Origin: Aliterella atlantica CENA595
GTDB lineage: Bacteria > Cyanobacteriota > Cyanobacteriia > Cyanobacteriales > Chroococcidiopsidaceae
NCBI RefSeq assembly: GCF_000952155.1
Contig: NZ_JYON01000001.1
Coordinates: 62,001 to 126,000 of the forward strand
Direction: 5' to 3'
DNA length: 64,000 nt
Part shown: positions 44,814-54,378 of the stretch, piece after piece
Layout: every line of letters begins with the position of its first letter
Position numbering within the stretch: position 1 is the stretch's first letter
Made by a program: the position numbers and the translations under genes
Notes under the pieces: generated by a model
Told to the model about the DNA's origin: nothing
Database searches by the model: none
The model's input: only the letters and a program-made list of their open reading frames with translations

Positions 44814-45531
44814 CTACATCATCATTATTGTTGGGGTGCGATGCGTTGCGTTCTTGCTGTAATTCTTCTTGCAACATTTTTTGGTAAATCTGGGGCAATT
44901 TTCCGGTGACGGTGTTATCTTCTATGCCATAGCCTAGACTTGTCCACGTACCAGATAACAACCGTCGGACTCGATTTAATTCTCCTTGGCGTAGTAGTTG
45001 AGAAATATCTGTTCCCCAGGCTGTGCGATCGCTTAACCATGCATATACTACTTCATCTTGATATTTTGGCTCGAAGCTGTAGGAACGCCAAAACATTAAA
45101 CCTGGCGGATTGGGATGATACAAGGCTGCTTTTTCATACCAGGTAATATTAATCATCTGATAGCGTCCCGCCGCAGTCGAACAATTGCCGATATTCGGAC
45201 CAGCGATAATCGTAATGCACTCCTCTGGATGGCGGCTTAAATCTTCAACTCGACTACCACCGTAGAGAATTGAGTATGGCATCGGATCGTTAGCTTCGCT
45301 AGCTGAAATTGTCCGCATCAACGCGCGAATGTAAGGATCGCCCCCTTGCATCTCTAATGGTGGCAAATAACCAAAAACAGGGTCATGGCGCGATCGCTTA
45401 TCCTGCATGGGCTGATTTTGCAGTAACAACGCTAACACTACAACAGCACTAGCACCTGCAATAATCTTTTTAAGTGCATAATTTTTTTTATCTTTGCTTA
45501 AATTAGCCTTTAGGAGTGATAATCGCGCCAA
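44806..45531 (-). CDS. Muramidase (lambda-lysozyme-like glycoside hydrolase) with membrane anchor
   Basis: 241 residues. One N-terminal hydrophobic segment (about 21-39, KKIIAGASAVVVLALLL) acts as anchor or signal; the catalytic domain follows (about 60-205). ALMRTISASEANDPMPYSIL, YGGSRVEDLSRHPEECI and GNCSTAAGRYQMINITWYEK match the lambda endolysin-type transglycosylase family (COG4678), with the likely catalytic Glu in ISASEAND. It probably trims peptidoglycan in the periplasm. The C-terminal codons lie in a palindromic repeat. Convergent with glnA. No phage gene is near, so a host enzyme is more likely than a prophage remnant. Confidence 0.85.
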   Translation of the reverse strand: MARLSLLKANLSKDKKNYALKKIIAGASAVVVLALLLQNQPMQDKRSRHDPVFGYLPPLEMQGGDPYIRALMRTISASEANDPMPYSILYGGSRVEDLSRHPEECITIIAGPNIGNCSTAAGRYQMINITWYEKAALYHPNPPGLMFWRSYSFEPKYQDEVVYAWLSDRTAWGTDISQLLRQGELNRVRRLLSGTWTSLGYGIEDNTVTGKLPQIYQKMLQEELQQERNASHPNNNDDVET

Positions 45532-45563
45532 TTTCCCTATCCTCGCTTAAGAATAACTACTTA

Positions 45564-46223
45564 TCAAGCCACGTTAGTAAATAGCTCTGCAAAGCTTTTT
45601 TCTGGTGCTTCTTCCTTAGCCACAATTTCGACAATTTTGTTGCGGGCGGCTGCTTGCGATAGCGCTTCTACGCATACTTGCGCTACTTTAGTACGAGGAA
45701 TGCTGCCATCAAATAGCGTGTCGGCAGAAGACATCACAATTTTATTGGTGTTGTCTTCATTTTTTAACCCACCAGGGCGCACGATTGTATAAGTCAAGCC
45801 ACTTTTTTGCAAATACTCCTCTGCTTGCTTCTTCCACACCAAAATCAGCCAAAACAAGTTTAGCGGATGCAACAGTTTAGAAGTACACAAAGAAGAGACA
45901 AACACAAAATGCTCAATTCCTTTAGTTTTAGCAACATCAACCAAATGTTTCGTACCTTCAAAATCTACCTTATAAGGACCTGTAGGGTCGAAACTCGGTT
46001 TAGCACCAGTAGCACACAAAAGTACAGTGCTATCACCTATAGCCTCGCTCAGAGTATCTGACTTTAATACATCGCCAACTACTAATTCCGCTGACTGGGG
46101 CAAAACTGCTCTAGCTTGCTCTAAGTCTCTAACTAAAGCTCGGACAGGAATATTTCGCGCTACCAATTCTTGCACGATTCTCCGTCCCGTTTCGCCTGTT
46201 GCTCCTGCTACAAATGCTTTCAT
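45564..46223 (-). CDS. Atypical SDR / NAD(P)-binding protein
   Basis: 219 residues. The Rossmann motif at the N terminus is GATGETGRRIV (8-18), of the atypical SDR5/NmrA type. VLLCATGAKP, VDFEGTKHLVDVAKTKGIE and the YxxxK-like region are degenerate (EEYLQKSGLTYTIVRPGGL), as in Ycf39/Tic62-like proteins that often bind NADPH without a classical reductase reaction. Probably a cofactor-binding assembly or sensor protein. 32 bases before the muramidase on the same strand, so the two may share a transcript. Confidence 0.85.
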   Translation of the reverse strand: MKAFVAGATGETGRRIVQELVARNIPVRALVRDLEQARAVLPQSAELVVGDVLKSDTLSEAIGDSTVLLCATGAKPSFDPTGPYKVDFEGTKHLVDVAKTKGIEHFVFVSSLCTSKLLHPLNLFWLILVWKKQAEEYLQKSGLTYTIVRPGGLKNEDNTNKIVMSSADTLFDGSIPRTKVAQVCVEALSQAAARNKIVEIVAKEEAPEKSFAELFTNVA

Positions 46224-46405
46224 ATTAATAATTATGCTTTCCCAATCAAGAATTTACTCAAACCTCATATTTCTTCATTGTAGATTCACGCAGAAAAACA
46301 CTGGAGTATATAGATTTTATAAAGATCCAATTTTTGAGTGAAACATTGACTCGCTAATGGGAATCCTGAATGTAAGAGCCAAGCAGATCGCAAGAGAAGA
46401 AGTTT

Positions 46406-47023
46406 ATGTTGTCACAAAACCGCGAATACCAGTCATTAGAAGTCAACGAAGCAGTTTGGAATGTAGGAGGGCATATACCCCACGCAGACGATCGTGTAGG
46501 ATCTTTCGCCCCAACGCGCTTTTCTGGTCAATTCGCTGACTGTATGGAAATGCGGGCTCCAGTGCAAAAGGTGGCGGAGTATTTAGACGTGCATCAAGAA
46601 TGGTTTTGTCGTTGCGCCCAACCTATGAAGGTAGAACCAATCAATGAAAATGGTTATGCGTTGGTAATTGGTCGCTTTGGTGCTTTTGGTTATGACGTAG
46701 AGCCGAAAGTAGGATTAGAACTTTTGCCCGCTGAAAATAATGTTTATCGCATCAAAACCATCGCTATCCCTAATTACGTTGCTCCTGGCTATGACGTAGA
46801 TTTTAAAGCCGTTATGGAGCTTGTAGAGCATGGGGAAGTTACAAAAGTCGAGTGGAAGTTAGATTTAAACGTTGACGTGCAGTTTCCCAAGTTTATCCAC
46901 CGCTTGCCCAAGTCTGTAGTAAAAAATACAGGCGATCGCTTACTCAACCAAATCGTTCGCCAAGTATCGCGCCGCCTGACAGTTAAAGTTCAAGCTGATT
47001 TTTACAAATCGTTAGGTGTATAG
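46406..47023 (+). CDS. DUF1997 family protein
   Basis: 205 residues. Conserved cyanobacterial/plant-type DUF1997 with the run FVGQF-like FSGQFADCMEMRAPVQKVAE, EEWFCRCAQPMKVEPI-like core, GRFGAFGYDVEPKVGLELLP and PKSVVKNTGDRLLNQIVRQV. There is no signal peptide or membrane segment. The beta-rich fold resembles START-like lipid-binding domains, but no substrate is known. Several upstream starts exist; the ATG at 46406 gives family-like length. Confidence 0.75.
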   Translation: MLSQNREYQSLEVNEAVWNVGGHIPHADDRVGSFAPTRFSGQFADCMEMRAPVQKVAEYLDVHQEWFCRCAQPMKVEPINENGYALVIGRFGAFGYDVEPKVGLELLPAENNVYRIKTIAIPNYVAPGYDVDFKAVMELVEHGEVTKVEWKLDLNVDVQFPKFIHRLPKSVVKNTGDRLLNQIVRQVSRRLTVKVQADFYKSLGV

Positions 47024-47087
47024 ACTCATGCCTAAGAGACAATGCTTCCTTGTCTCCCCCTACCTCCCCTGCACCCCCTGCCCTCTT

Positions 47088-47558
47088 CTACAGCTTACTT
47101 AGAATATTTTGAATAATCTGTACGCCGCTGACTGCTTGCCAGACAAATACTGCTACAAGACCAGAATTTAGGACGATATGCGTGTATCTTGCCCAGTTTT
47201 GACCTTTTTGCATATATGGAGATAAACTAGCTGAAACTGCGATCGCTCCTGTCATGCCTAAGCCTGCTAGCAAATGAGGTCCGAGAAATAGCTTTTGGTT
47301 ATTGATATAAGTCGCACCCATGCCAATTAACGTTCCTACTACCATTAGACCCAAAAGAATCGAGCCGACTTGATAGTGTCGGACATTATATTTACCTTTG
47401 ATTAGCTCTTTTTTGGTTTCGCCCTCTGCATATCTAAGCTGGCGCACTTTTACGCCCAAATACAGCGCGTAAAACGAAACGCCCAACAACACAAACATCA
47501 ACAGTGGGTGAAAAATATTTAACCAAGGCTTAATGGTTGCCGGAATTTCCAGGCTCAT
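47088..47558 (-). CDS. DUF4079 family membrane protein
   Basis: 156 residues with four hydrophobic segments (about 16-34, 63-82, 93-110 and 125-148). Conserved histidines (FHPLLMFVL, NVRHYQVGSILLGLMVVG, HLLAGLGMTG, THIVLNSGLV) are spaced like haem ligands in small membrane cytochromes, a feature of the DUF4079 group. The function is unknown. Convergent with the DUF1997 gene; between them lies a C-rich string (CTCCCCCTACCTCCCCTGCA). Confidence 0.8.
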   Translation of the reverse strand: MSLEIPATIKPWLNIFHPLLMFVLLGVSFYALYLGVKVRQLRYAEGETKKELIKGKYNVRHYQVGSILLGLMVVGTLIGMGATYINNQKLFLGPHLLAGLGMTGAIAVSASLSPYMQKGQNWARYTHIVLNSGLVAVFVWQAVSGVQIIQNILSKL

Positions 47559-47842
47559 AGCGTCTACTCATTTATTAATATTCTTGATAAAACTTAGCAT
47601 AACTGCTTCAAAAAACTTTGTGCAATAAGGAGGAAAAATCAGCGCAGTGTTTAGCAGGCAGAAGGCAAAATTGAGCAAATTTCAAGAAAATCATGTCTAT
47701 AAACTCATTGGTAACGGAATTTAGCTATCTACTAAGTCGCTTGATTGTTTAAAAAAAGCTGGATGTTTAAGTAATACAACAGCTTTATAAGTATAATTTT
47801 TACCGTTAGACTTGCAGGGTGCAAATCGGGATAGTTTAGAGC

Positions 47843-49312
47843 ATGGCTTCAAATGGCGATCGCTTGTTAATCAAAGCAGCAAAGTTAGGCGACATCAAGC
47901 AAGTGCAAGCGCTGCTAATAGCGGGTGCAGACGTAAATGCTAGCGACTCGGATGGCACTACAGCTTTAATGTTCGCAGCTAGTTGTGGCTACAGCGAAAT
48001 AGTAACTTTGCTACTTAATGGCGGTGCGGATATCAACGCCCGCCGTAAATTCGGCGCAACACCACTAATGTTAGCAGCCGCAAATCATCAAGTTGATGTT
48101 GTTCGCATTCTGATAAGTTACGGCGCTGATGTCAATGCCAGAAATGATGATGGTAGTACAGCCCTAATGGTGGCAGCCTTGAAAAACGCTCCTGAGATCG
48201 TGCAAACGTTGCTAGGCGCAGGTGCAGATATCAAAATCAAAGATAAAGATGAGGATACTGCCTTAATCGTTGCTACCTTACATGGGCATAGCCAAATAGC
48301 CCAAATTTTAGTAGCTGCGGGCGCAGATATAAATCAAGCCAAACGAGGCGAAACAGCTTTAATGCTAGCAGCAGCTAGAGGTTATAGCAAAACAGTTAGA
48401 GTCTTGCTAGAGTATGGAGCCAATGTCAATAGTAAAAATGATGATGGCAGAACAGCTTTAATGCAAGCAGCGATCGCTCTTTCAGTATCAGTGACAAGCT
48501 TATTGCTAGCTAAAGGAGCCAATGTCAATGAAAAAGATACAGATGGCGATACAGCTTTAATGCTAAGTTGCGATCGCGGCAATTTAGAAATCGTCCAAGC
48601 ATTGCTAGCTGGCGGAGCAGATATCAACCTCAAAAACCAAACTGGAGAAACAGCCTTAATCGCCGCCGTAGCCAGCGGAGATAATGCGATCGCAAGTATC
48701 CTCCTAGATCGCAGGGCAGATGTCAACGCCCAAGACGAAAATGGCGATACAGCCTTGCATATTGCCGCTGTTGAAGGTTATACCGAGATCGTGCAACTTT
48801 TGCTAGATCGCGGTGCAAATAGTCAATTGGCTAACAAGCTAGGCGATTTACCGTTAATGCTAGCTGTCATCCAAGGGCATAGTGAAGTTGTCGCCGCCCT
48901 AGCAAGTCCCCAAACAGTCAATACTATAAGTTTGGGCGAAACACCTCTAACTACTGCTGTAGCCCAAGGAAATAGCGAAATAGTCCAGTTATTACTTAGT
49001 AGCGGAGCCGAGGCAAATATTCCTGCAGCAGATGGCAAAACGCCCTTAATTAAAGCCGCAGAACGCGATCGCCTGGAAATAATCCAGTTATTACTACCAA
49101 CGGCAGATGTCAACTTACTAGACTCATCGCAAGCTACAGCCTTAATGTGGGCAGCATCGCGGGGCAATCTCCAAGCCGTACAATTATTGTTACATTCTGG
49201 CGCAGATCCAACTCTGAAAAATCGTGGTGGTTACACAGCACTAGCGATCGCCGAATTTAACGGTTACACAGATATAGTGCAAGTTCTCCAAGCCGCCGAA
49301 CTAGGGGAATAA
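47843..49312 (+). CDS. Ankyrin repeat protein
   Basis: 489 residues made almost entirely of about 14 ankyrin repeats of 33 residues, each with G-x-T-A-L-M-x-A-A and (V/I)-x-x-L-L-x-x-G-A-D-V-N. There is no signal peptide, so it is cytoplasmic. Two repeats are irregular (around residues 330-360, where VVAALASPQTVN breaks the pattern). It is a scaffold for protein contacts; the partner is unknown. Single gene; the next gene downstream is convergent, across a CTTGCA element. Confidence 0.95.
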   Translation: MASNGDRLLIKAAKLGDIKQVQALLIAGADVNASDSDGTTALMFAASCGYSEIVTLLLNGGADINARRKFGATPLMLAAANHQVDVVRILISYGADVNARNDDGSTALMVAALKNAPEIVQTLLGAGADIKIKDKDEDTALIVATLHGHSQIAQILVAAGADINQAKRGETALMLAAARGYSKTVRVLLEYGANVNSKNDDGRTALMQAAIALSVSVTSLLLAKGANVNEKDTDGDTALMLSCDRGNLEIVQALLAGGADINLKNQTGETALIAAVASGDNAIASILLDRRADVNAQDENGDTALHIAAVEGYTEIVQLLLDRGANSQLANKLGDLPLMLAVIQGHSEVVAALASPQTVNTISLGETPLTTAVAQGNSEIVQLLLSSGAEANIPAADGKTPLIKAAERDRLEIIQLLLPTADVNLLDSSQATALMWAASRGNLQAVQLLLHSGADPTLKNRGGYTALAIAEFNGYTDIVQVLQAAELGE

Positions 49313-49345
49313 CAGCAACCAGCAAAGCAATTATGCAATAGACCT

Positions 49346-49442
49346 CTTGCATAAGTCCATAATTTCAACGGATTAGGGAGACAAGGAGGACAAGGAAGAA
49401 AATAGGATTGCTAATTTACAGAGCATTGCCTACTTTTGCAAG
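49346..49442. mobile_element. Dispersed CTTGCA-bounded element, copy 3 (inverted)
   Basis: CTTGCATAAGTCCATAATTT at the left, ACTTTTGCAAG at the right: the reverse orientation of copy 1, with the internal GACAAGGAGGACAAGG complement of the CCTTGTC string. 97 bases, 33 bases after the ankyrin gene. Confidence 0.6.
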
Positions 49443-49493
49443 AAGTCTAATCATCAGCTACTCGGACAAGAGTATTTCCCTCTTTCTCTTTTA

Positions 49494-49527
49494 CCTGGTC
49501 ACTGGTAACTGGTCACTGGTCACTGTT
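49494..49527. repeat. CAGTGAC heptamer repeat (complement)
   Basis: CTGGTCACTGGTAACTGGTC plus further GGTCACT units, ending 2 bases before the 3' end of the minus-strand gene at 49530. Confidence 0.8.
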
Positions 49528-49529
49528 AC

Positions 49530-50624
49530 TCACGCACACTTAAACTCTATACAAACTGTAGTAGTTGGCGCATTTTTGGCAGTTTTAATCGTTAATTGAC
49601 CATTGTGTAGTTCGCATAAGCGCTTGGCAATAATTAGACCTAAACCCAAGCCTTGTTGTTCGTAAAACTCGCGCTCGAATTGCCTGCAAGCACCAATGCT
49701 AGCAATTTGTTCTAAGGTCATCGAACAACCAGAATTAGCAATAGTCAGAAAATAAATATCGTCTTCTATAGTTGCTTTGATATCTACAAATGTACCAGTT
49801 TCAGAAAACTTAAAAGCATTATCAACTATCTCTTCGACAATTTTTTTTAAATCGTGTTCGGCAATTTTAACCCCAGCACGAGCAACATTTACCCTTAAGT
49901 CTGCTTCTCTGTTGTATTGAGTCGCTTTTTGCCTAGCAACGCTCGCGACAATTTCATTGGGGTTAGATGTACGACAATCGTTTAAAATCTCTACTTCTTG
50001 GGAATTGATAGTTAAAGCTTTCAGCTTAGAGTAAATTACAAAGTTTTCCATCAACCGATGCAAATACATGGTTGCACCGTTAATATTTTCTGCTGTTGCT
50101 AAAATTTCCTGGGGTTGAATTTCCTCGTGTTCTTCAACCAACTTTTGCGTCAAACTGAAGATTTGATAGACTGGATTGAGCAGTTCTTCCGGCAATACGT
50201 CAGTAATGCCTTGCACGAAACCTACTAGCTCCTCTTCAAAGTGTTGGGCGACAACTGCGTGTTTTTCTAGGCGAGTTGCAACTGCTCCTAGCAATTCTGT
50301 TTTGGTAAATGGCTTAGTCAAGTAATCATCTGCACCTAATTCCATACCTTGACGCAAAGCAGCTTTATCAGCTTTGGCTGTAAGAAAAATAAAGGGAACT
50401 GCTGCTGTATTGGGGTTTTGGCGCAGTGTTTTTAGCACCTCATAGCCATCTACTTCGGGCATCATTACATCGCATATAATCAAATCTGGCTTGTCTGCTA
50501 TTGCTAGCTTGATGCCATCCGAACCATTCTCTGCGCCTAGAGTATCAAAACCTTCTGCGCCAAGGCGTTCTAACAGGTTTTCTCTAATTAAAAACTCATC
50601 TTCAATTACTAAAATCTTGCTCAT
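49530..50624 (-). CDS. Receiver-kinase with altered phosphoacceptor (likely pseudokinase)
   Basis: 364 residues. N-terminal receiver (4-118, Asp52 in IICDVMMP, Lys104) followed by a DHp-like helix in which the expected H-E-L-R-T-P is PEELLNP (145-151): the phospho-His position is Glu146. The ATPase domain remains (VEEIVDNAFKF, GLGLGLIIAKRLCELHNG). It probably receives phosphate on Asp52 but cannot autophosphorylate on His. The start overlaps the upstream PAS kinase by 23 bases, so it is co-translated and most likely that kinase's partner. Confidence 0.85.
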   Translation of the reverse strand: MSKILVIEDEFLIRENLLERLGAEGFDTLGAENGSDGIKLAIADKPDLIICDVMMPEVDGYEVLKTLRQNPNTAAVPFIFLTAKADKAALRQGMELGADDYLTKPFTKTELLGAVATRLEKHAVVAQHFEEELVGFVQGITDVLPEELLNPVYQIFSLTQKLVEEHEEIQPQEILATAENINGATMYLHRLMENFVIYSKLKALTINSQEVEILNDCRTSNPNEIVASVARQKATQYNREADLRVNVARAGVKIAEHDLKKIVEEIVDNAFKFSETGTFVDIKATIEDDIYFLTIANSGCSMTLEQIASIGACRQFEREFYEQQGLGLGLIIAKRLCELHNGQLTIKTAKNAPTTTVCIEFKCA

Positions 50625-53388
50625 ATATTTCCTTTATTAACGGTATAGAAATTAAAAATGTTGTCCCGACTCCAACTTCACTTTTTACTGTAATTGTTCC
50701 TTGATGTAAATCTACAGCTTTTTTGACAATAGCTAGTCCCAATCCCGTACCTGAAATATTGCCAACATTGCTAGCTCTATAAAATGAGTCAAACAAGTGC
50801 GCTTGCTCGCTAGCAGGAATCCCAATGCCTCGATCTTGAATTTGAAAATTTATTGCCTTTTCTTGACAATTTAGCTCGAAATGTATGCTACTACCAGCAG
50901 GCGAATACTTAATTGCATTTGCAAGTAGATTACTCAAAATCGGGCGCAGTAGTTTGTCATCTAAATAAGCATCCAAGCTATTGGCTGGACTTGTAAAAAC
51001 AACATCATGACTGTATCCGCAACTAACAAGCATTTCATTGACCAAATCGCGGCAGAACTGAACTACATCCATGAGTAAAGGATGGCAATTTAGTTTACCC
51101 ATTTCGGCTTTGCCTATTAACATCACGTCCTCTAAAAGCTCAGTCATGTGTTTGACATTTGTTTGAATGCGGTGGAGGTGTTGATGTTGCTTCTGTTGGC
51201 TCCAACTTTCGCCAAAATCTTCTAATAATTCCGCCGAAGATAAGATAGTGGTTAAAGGCGTGCGAAACTCGTGGGAAGCCATAGTGATAAAGCGTGACTT
51301 AAGTTCGCCTAGATGTTTTTCTGTTGCCAAAGCATTGCGGATTTCGGCTTCGGCAAGTTTACGCGCAGTAATGTCGCGGACAATAACCATAACTTCATCT
51401 TCCGCACTGACAGCAATTCGAGCTTCGCAGTAGATGATATTTTTGTCTGCAGGCAGTTGATACTCAAATATTTGCACATCTTTAGTTGCGAGTGCTTGTT
51501 GAATGCATTTCATAGCAGTCTGCGCTACTACTTGTGGCATCACTTCATAAATACTTTTGCCCAAAAATTCGCTAGCAGGTAGTAGCAGTTCGTTACCTTT
51601 ACCCGCTTTATAGTTAATAAAAATGCCCTCACCACTAATGCGAAACATCAAATCCGGTAAAGCATTAATTAAGGCGCGGTTTGTAGCTAGGCTAGATTGC
51701 AGTGCTTTTTCTGCTTGTTGGCGCTTGGTAATATCTCGCCCTTCGAGGATAAGTAAGCTAACTTGACCGATTTCGTCTAAAACTGGTTTGATCGAAAAGT
51801 CAATACTACTAATAGTGTCACCAGCACCGATTACATCTACTTCGTAGCGAATTAGTTTGCCTGTTGCAGCCTGGAAAATCGCCGCTTTGAGCTTTTCTTG
51901 CTCGGCGCTTGAATGCCTCCACCACAGCGTTTCCCAAAATAGCTGTCCGACAACTGATTCTAAGGTAATGCCGCCAAAATCAAGCGCAGTTTGATTTACA
52001 GTTGAGATCGCACCATCAGGAGTCAGTAAACCAATAAACTGAAAAGCATTGTCAAAAACGGCTTTAAACAGTCGTTCGCTCTTTTGGAGGGCAACTTGGG
52101 CAAGTTTGCGATCGCTAATATCTTGCAGCGTTCCACAACTGCCTAAAATAGCACCCTTTTCATCTAGAAGCGGACAAGCAGATAATTCCAGCCAACGATA
52201 GCCGCCATCGCTAGTCAAGTAACGTGCTTCATGACGATAAAATTCTGCTCGATTTTGGAGCAGAGCTTGGAATTGCTGGATACTTTCTTGGCGCTCTTGG
52301 GGATGAATATACTCGAAAAAGTCATTGCCAATAGTGTCATCAACAGAAAAACCAGTAATCTGCTGCCAAGCAGGATTGAGAAATCTCCATAAACCTATAG
52401 CATCAGTCTCGAAAATAACTTCTTTAGTCCGATTTACGACCAAACGGTATTTTGCCTCACTCTTTTGCAGTGCTTTTTCTGCTAAAAAGCGAGCGGTTAT
52501 GTCCTGAGCGATAGAAGCAACGCCAACTACTTCTTGGCGATCGTTAATTAATGGCGTGTTGTACCACTCACAAATGATCGCTCTACCATCTTTAGTTAAG
52601 TTCGGATTGATGTTATGAGTTCCACCCTTTTGTGCTAGTAACTCAACCATAACTCGGTCTACCTCTTCTCTAGCTGATGGAGGTACGAGTAAGCCTGCGG
52701 CGTGACGATTAATCGCTTCATTGCGGCTATAGCCAAAGATTTTTTCTGCTGCTTGGTTCCAATCGACGATCGCAAAATTCAAATCCCATTCAATTACAGC
52801 GACGGGCGTTTGCCGAAAATGCAATGCTAACTTTTGCTCTGACTTTTGCCTTGCCTCGTCTGCTTGTTGATATTGCTCTATAGCTTCTTGCAGTTTGACG
52901 ACATTGCGCCGCAACTCCAATTGCGTCACAACTTGACGCGACACAGTTGCTAGCGCCTGCTGCTGCTCAATGCTAAGGTCGCGGGGTACTTTGTCTATTA
53001 TGCATAAAGTCCCCAAAGCAAAACCGTCAGCATCGATTAACGGTGCGCCAGCATAAAATCGAATGTAAGGTTCGCCAATAACTAGAGGATTATTGGCGAA
53101 ACGCTCGTCTTGCAGCGTATCTCGAACAATTAGTATGTCGGACTGTAAAATCCCATGAGCGCAGAAAGAAACATCTCTATGGGTTTGCGATCGCTCTAAG
53201 CCGACTTTCGACTTAAACCATTGGCGATCGCAATCTACAAAGCTGATGAGTGCGATCGGAACCCCGCAAATGTAGGCTGCCAAACGGGTAAGGTCGTCAA
53301 ATGCACTTTCAGCTAAAGTATCAAGAATTTCGTACTTTTCTAAGGCTTGCAGTCTGGCAGCTTCATTCTCAGGTAATGGCGCTCTCAC
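50602..53388 (-). CDS. Multi-sensor histidine kinase GAF-PAS4-HisKA-HATPase
   Basis: 928 residues. An N-terminal GAF (about 20-165, SFCAHGIL, not a bilin type) is followed by four PAS domains (about 185-300, 310-430, 435-555 and 565-680), HisKA with His706 (TMASHEFRTPLTTIL) and HATPase (NLLANAIKYSPAG, GTGLGLAIVKKAVDLHQG). No membrane segment is evident, so it is cytoplasmic. Ligands of the PAS domains are unknown. It is preceded by a receiver gene (74 bases) and overlaps the pseudokinase downstream, forming a three-gene signalling unit. Confidence 0.93.
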   Translation of the reverse strand: MRAPLPENEAARLQALEKYEILDTLAESAFDDLTRLAAYICGVPIALISFVDCDRQWFKSKVGLERSQTHRDVSFCAHGILQSDILIVRDTLQDERFANNPLVIGEPYIRFYAGAPLIDADGFALGTLCIIDKVPRDLSIEQQQALATVSRQVVTQLELRRNVVKLQEAIEQYQQADEARQKSEQKLALHFRQTPVAVIEWDLNFAIVDWNQAAEKIFGYSRNEAINRHAAGLLVPPSAREEVDRVMVELLAQKGGTHNINPNLTKDGRAIICEWYNTPLINDRQEVVGVASIAQDITARFLAEKALQKSEAKYRLVVNRTKEVIFETDAIGLWRFLNPAWQQITGFSVDDTIGNDFFEYIHPQERQESIQQFQALLQNRAEFYRHEARYLTSDGGYRWLELSACPLLDEKGAILGSCGTLQDISDRKLAQVALQKSERLFKAVFDNAFQFIGLLTPDGAISTVNQTALDFGGITLESVVGQLFWETLWWRHSSAEQEKLKAAIFQAATGKLIRYEVDVIGAGDTISSIDFSIKPVLDEIGQVSLLILEGRDITKRQQAEKALQSSLATNRALINALPDLMFRISGEGIFINYKAGKGNELLLPASEFLGKSIYEVMPQVVAQTAMKCIQQALATKDVQIFEYQLPADKNIIYCEARIAVSAEDEVMVIVRDITARKLAEAEIRNALATEKHLGELKSRFITMASHEFRTPLTTILSSAELLEDFGESWSQQKQHQHLHRIQTNVKHMTELLEDVMLIGKAEMGKLNCHPLLMDVVQFCRDLVNEMLVSCGYSHDVVFTSPANSLDAYLDDKLLRPILSNLLANAIKYSPAGSSIHFELNCQEKAINFQIQDRGIGIPASEQAHLFDSFYRASNVGNISGTGLGLAIVKKAVDLHQGTITVKSEVGVGTTFLISIPLIKEIYEQDFSN

Positions 53389-53462
53389 TAAGTTATTCCT
53401 GTTAGTTACATAACCTCATGCTTTTCTACACTTCAAGTTTTTAAACTCAATATCAGCAAAAG

Positions 53463-54011
53463 TTACTTGTTTTTGTTGATATAGGCAACAATTTGCCCAA
53501 TTTGTTGTTTTAAAGCATTAATTTCTGCTTGCATACTGGCAATTTTTTGTTGCATTACCTGGACTTCTGCTGTTCCAGTTGTCATCGAACCCGTGCGGGT
53601 AATGCCTGCCGATGTGCCTGTTCCTCGGCGCGGTTTTTGCGATTTTGCCATCGCCGATTTGATCGCCCCGATTAGTTCTTTTTGCTCGAAGGGCTTTAAG
53701 ATGAATTCAAAATACTCAAAGGGTTCTTGAATTTTCTCTACTACTTCCTCTTTGCGCCCTGACATTAGTACCAACGGAATTTTCTGCAATTCTGGATTTT
53801 GTTGAATCTGTTGAAAAACTTCCCATCCGCTCATCTTAGGCAAGAGAAAATCGAGCATGATTAAATTGGGGTGTTCTTGGCGAATTAAGTTGATTCCTTC
53901 CAACCCGTCTTTGGCTTCTAACACCTCAAAGTTGCCTGGTGGCAGCATTTCTTTTACTCTGACCCGAATTACTCGACTATCATCAATAACTAAAATTTTG
54001 CGACTTGTCAC
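53463..54011 (-). CDS. Response regulator with C-terminal coiled coil
   Basis: 182 residues. A receiver (5-125, Asp54 in IMLDFLLPKMSG, Lys about 106 in FILKPFEQKE) is joined by a Gly/Thr/Arg linker (RRGTGTSAGITRTGSMTTGT) to a helical tail (VQVMQQKIASMQAEINALKQ) that should form a coiled coil, perhaps for dimerisation. There is no DNA-binding domain. First gene of the minus-strand unit with the PAS kinase and the pseudokinase. Confidence 0.88.
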   Translation of the reverse strand: MTSRKILVIDDSRVIRVRVKEMLPPGNFEVLEAKDGLEGINLIRQEHPNLIMLDFLLPKMSGWEVFQQIQQNPELQKIPLVLMSGRKEEVVEKIQEPFEYFEFILKPFEQKELIGAIKSAMAKSQKPRRGTGTSAGITRTGSMTTGTAEVQVMQQKIASMQAEINALKQQIGQIVAYINKNK

Positions 54012-54378
54012 GATAAAATCCTCTAATGGGAAAATTTAACTAAAGTAGTAATATTACAAATTTATGGTCAAGATTGCAGTATCAGATAGCAAGCTTACGT
54101 TCATAAACTTAACCCTACCGCCAATCTGCTTCAAGAGAAATTTTACTGAGAACTAGACATAAATTGATTTCCCCTGTTCAAGCACTTAAGTAAATATACG
54201 GTAATAATTTATATATGTTCATAACTACCCTACCCGTATATTTACACGTCAAATAAGTTGTATTGTAGCGTGCTGGAGTAATGACTTTTTTCTGGCTTGT
54301 CAGTTTGATAATGGGCTAAATTTGCCTCGATCGGGAGAACGATCGCACTTAAACTTAAACAATGTAAATAAATCCTAT
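54012..54378. other. Intergenic region between divergent receiver and lipA
   Basis: 367 bases, AT-rich, presumably with both promoters. A frame into lipA from 54322 is open but lacks family similarity. No repeat or strong hairpin seen. Confidence 0.4.

Noticed and set aside
44806-45531. Prophage lysis gene
   Set aside because: The muramidase resembles phage lysozyme, but it has a membrane anchor and no holin, portal or other phage gene is nearby.
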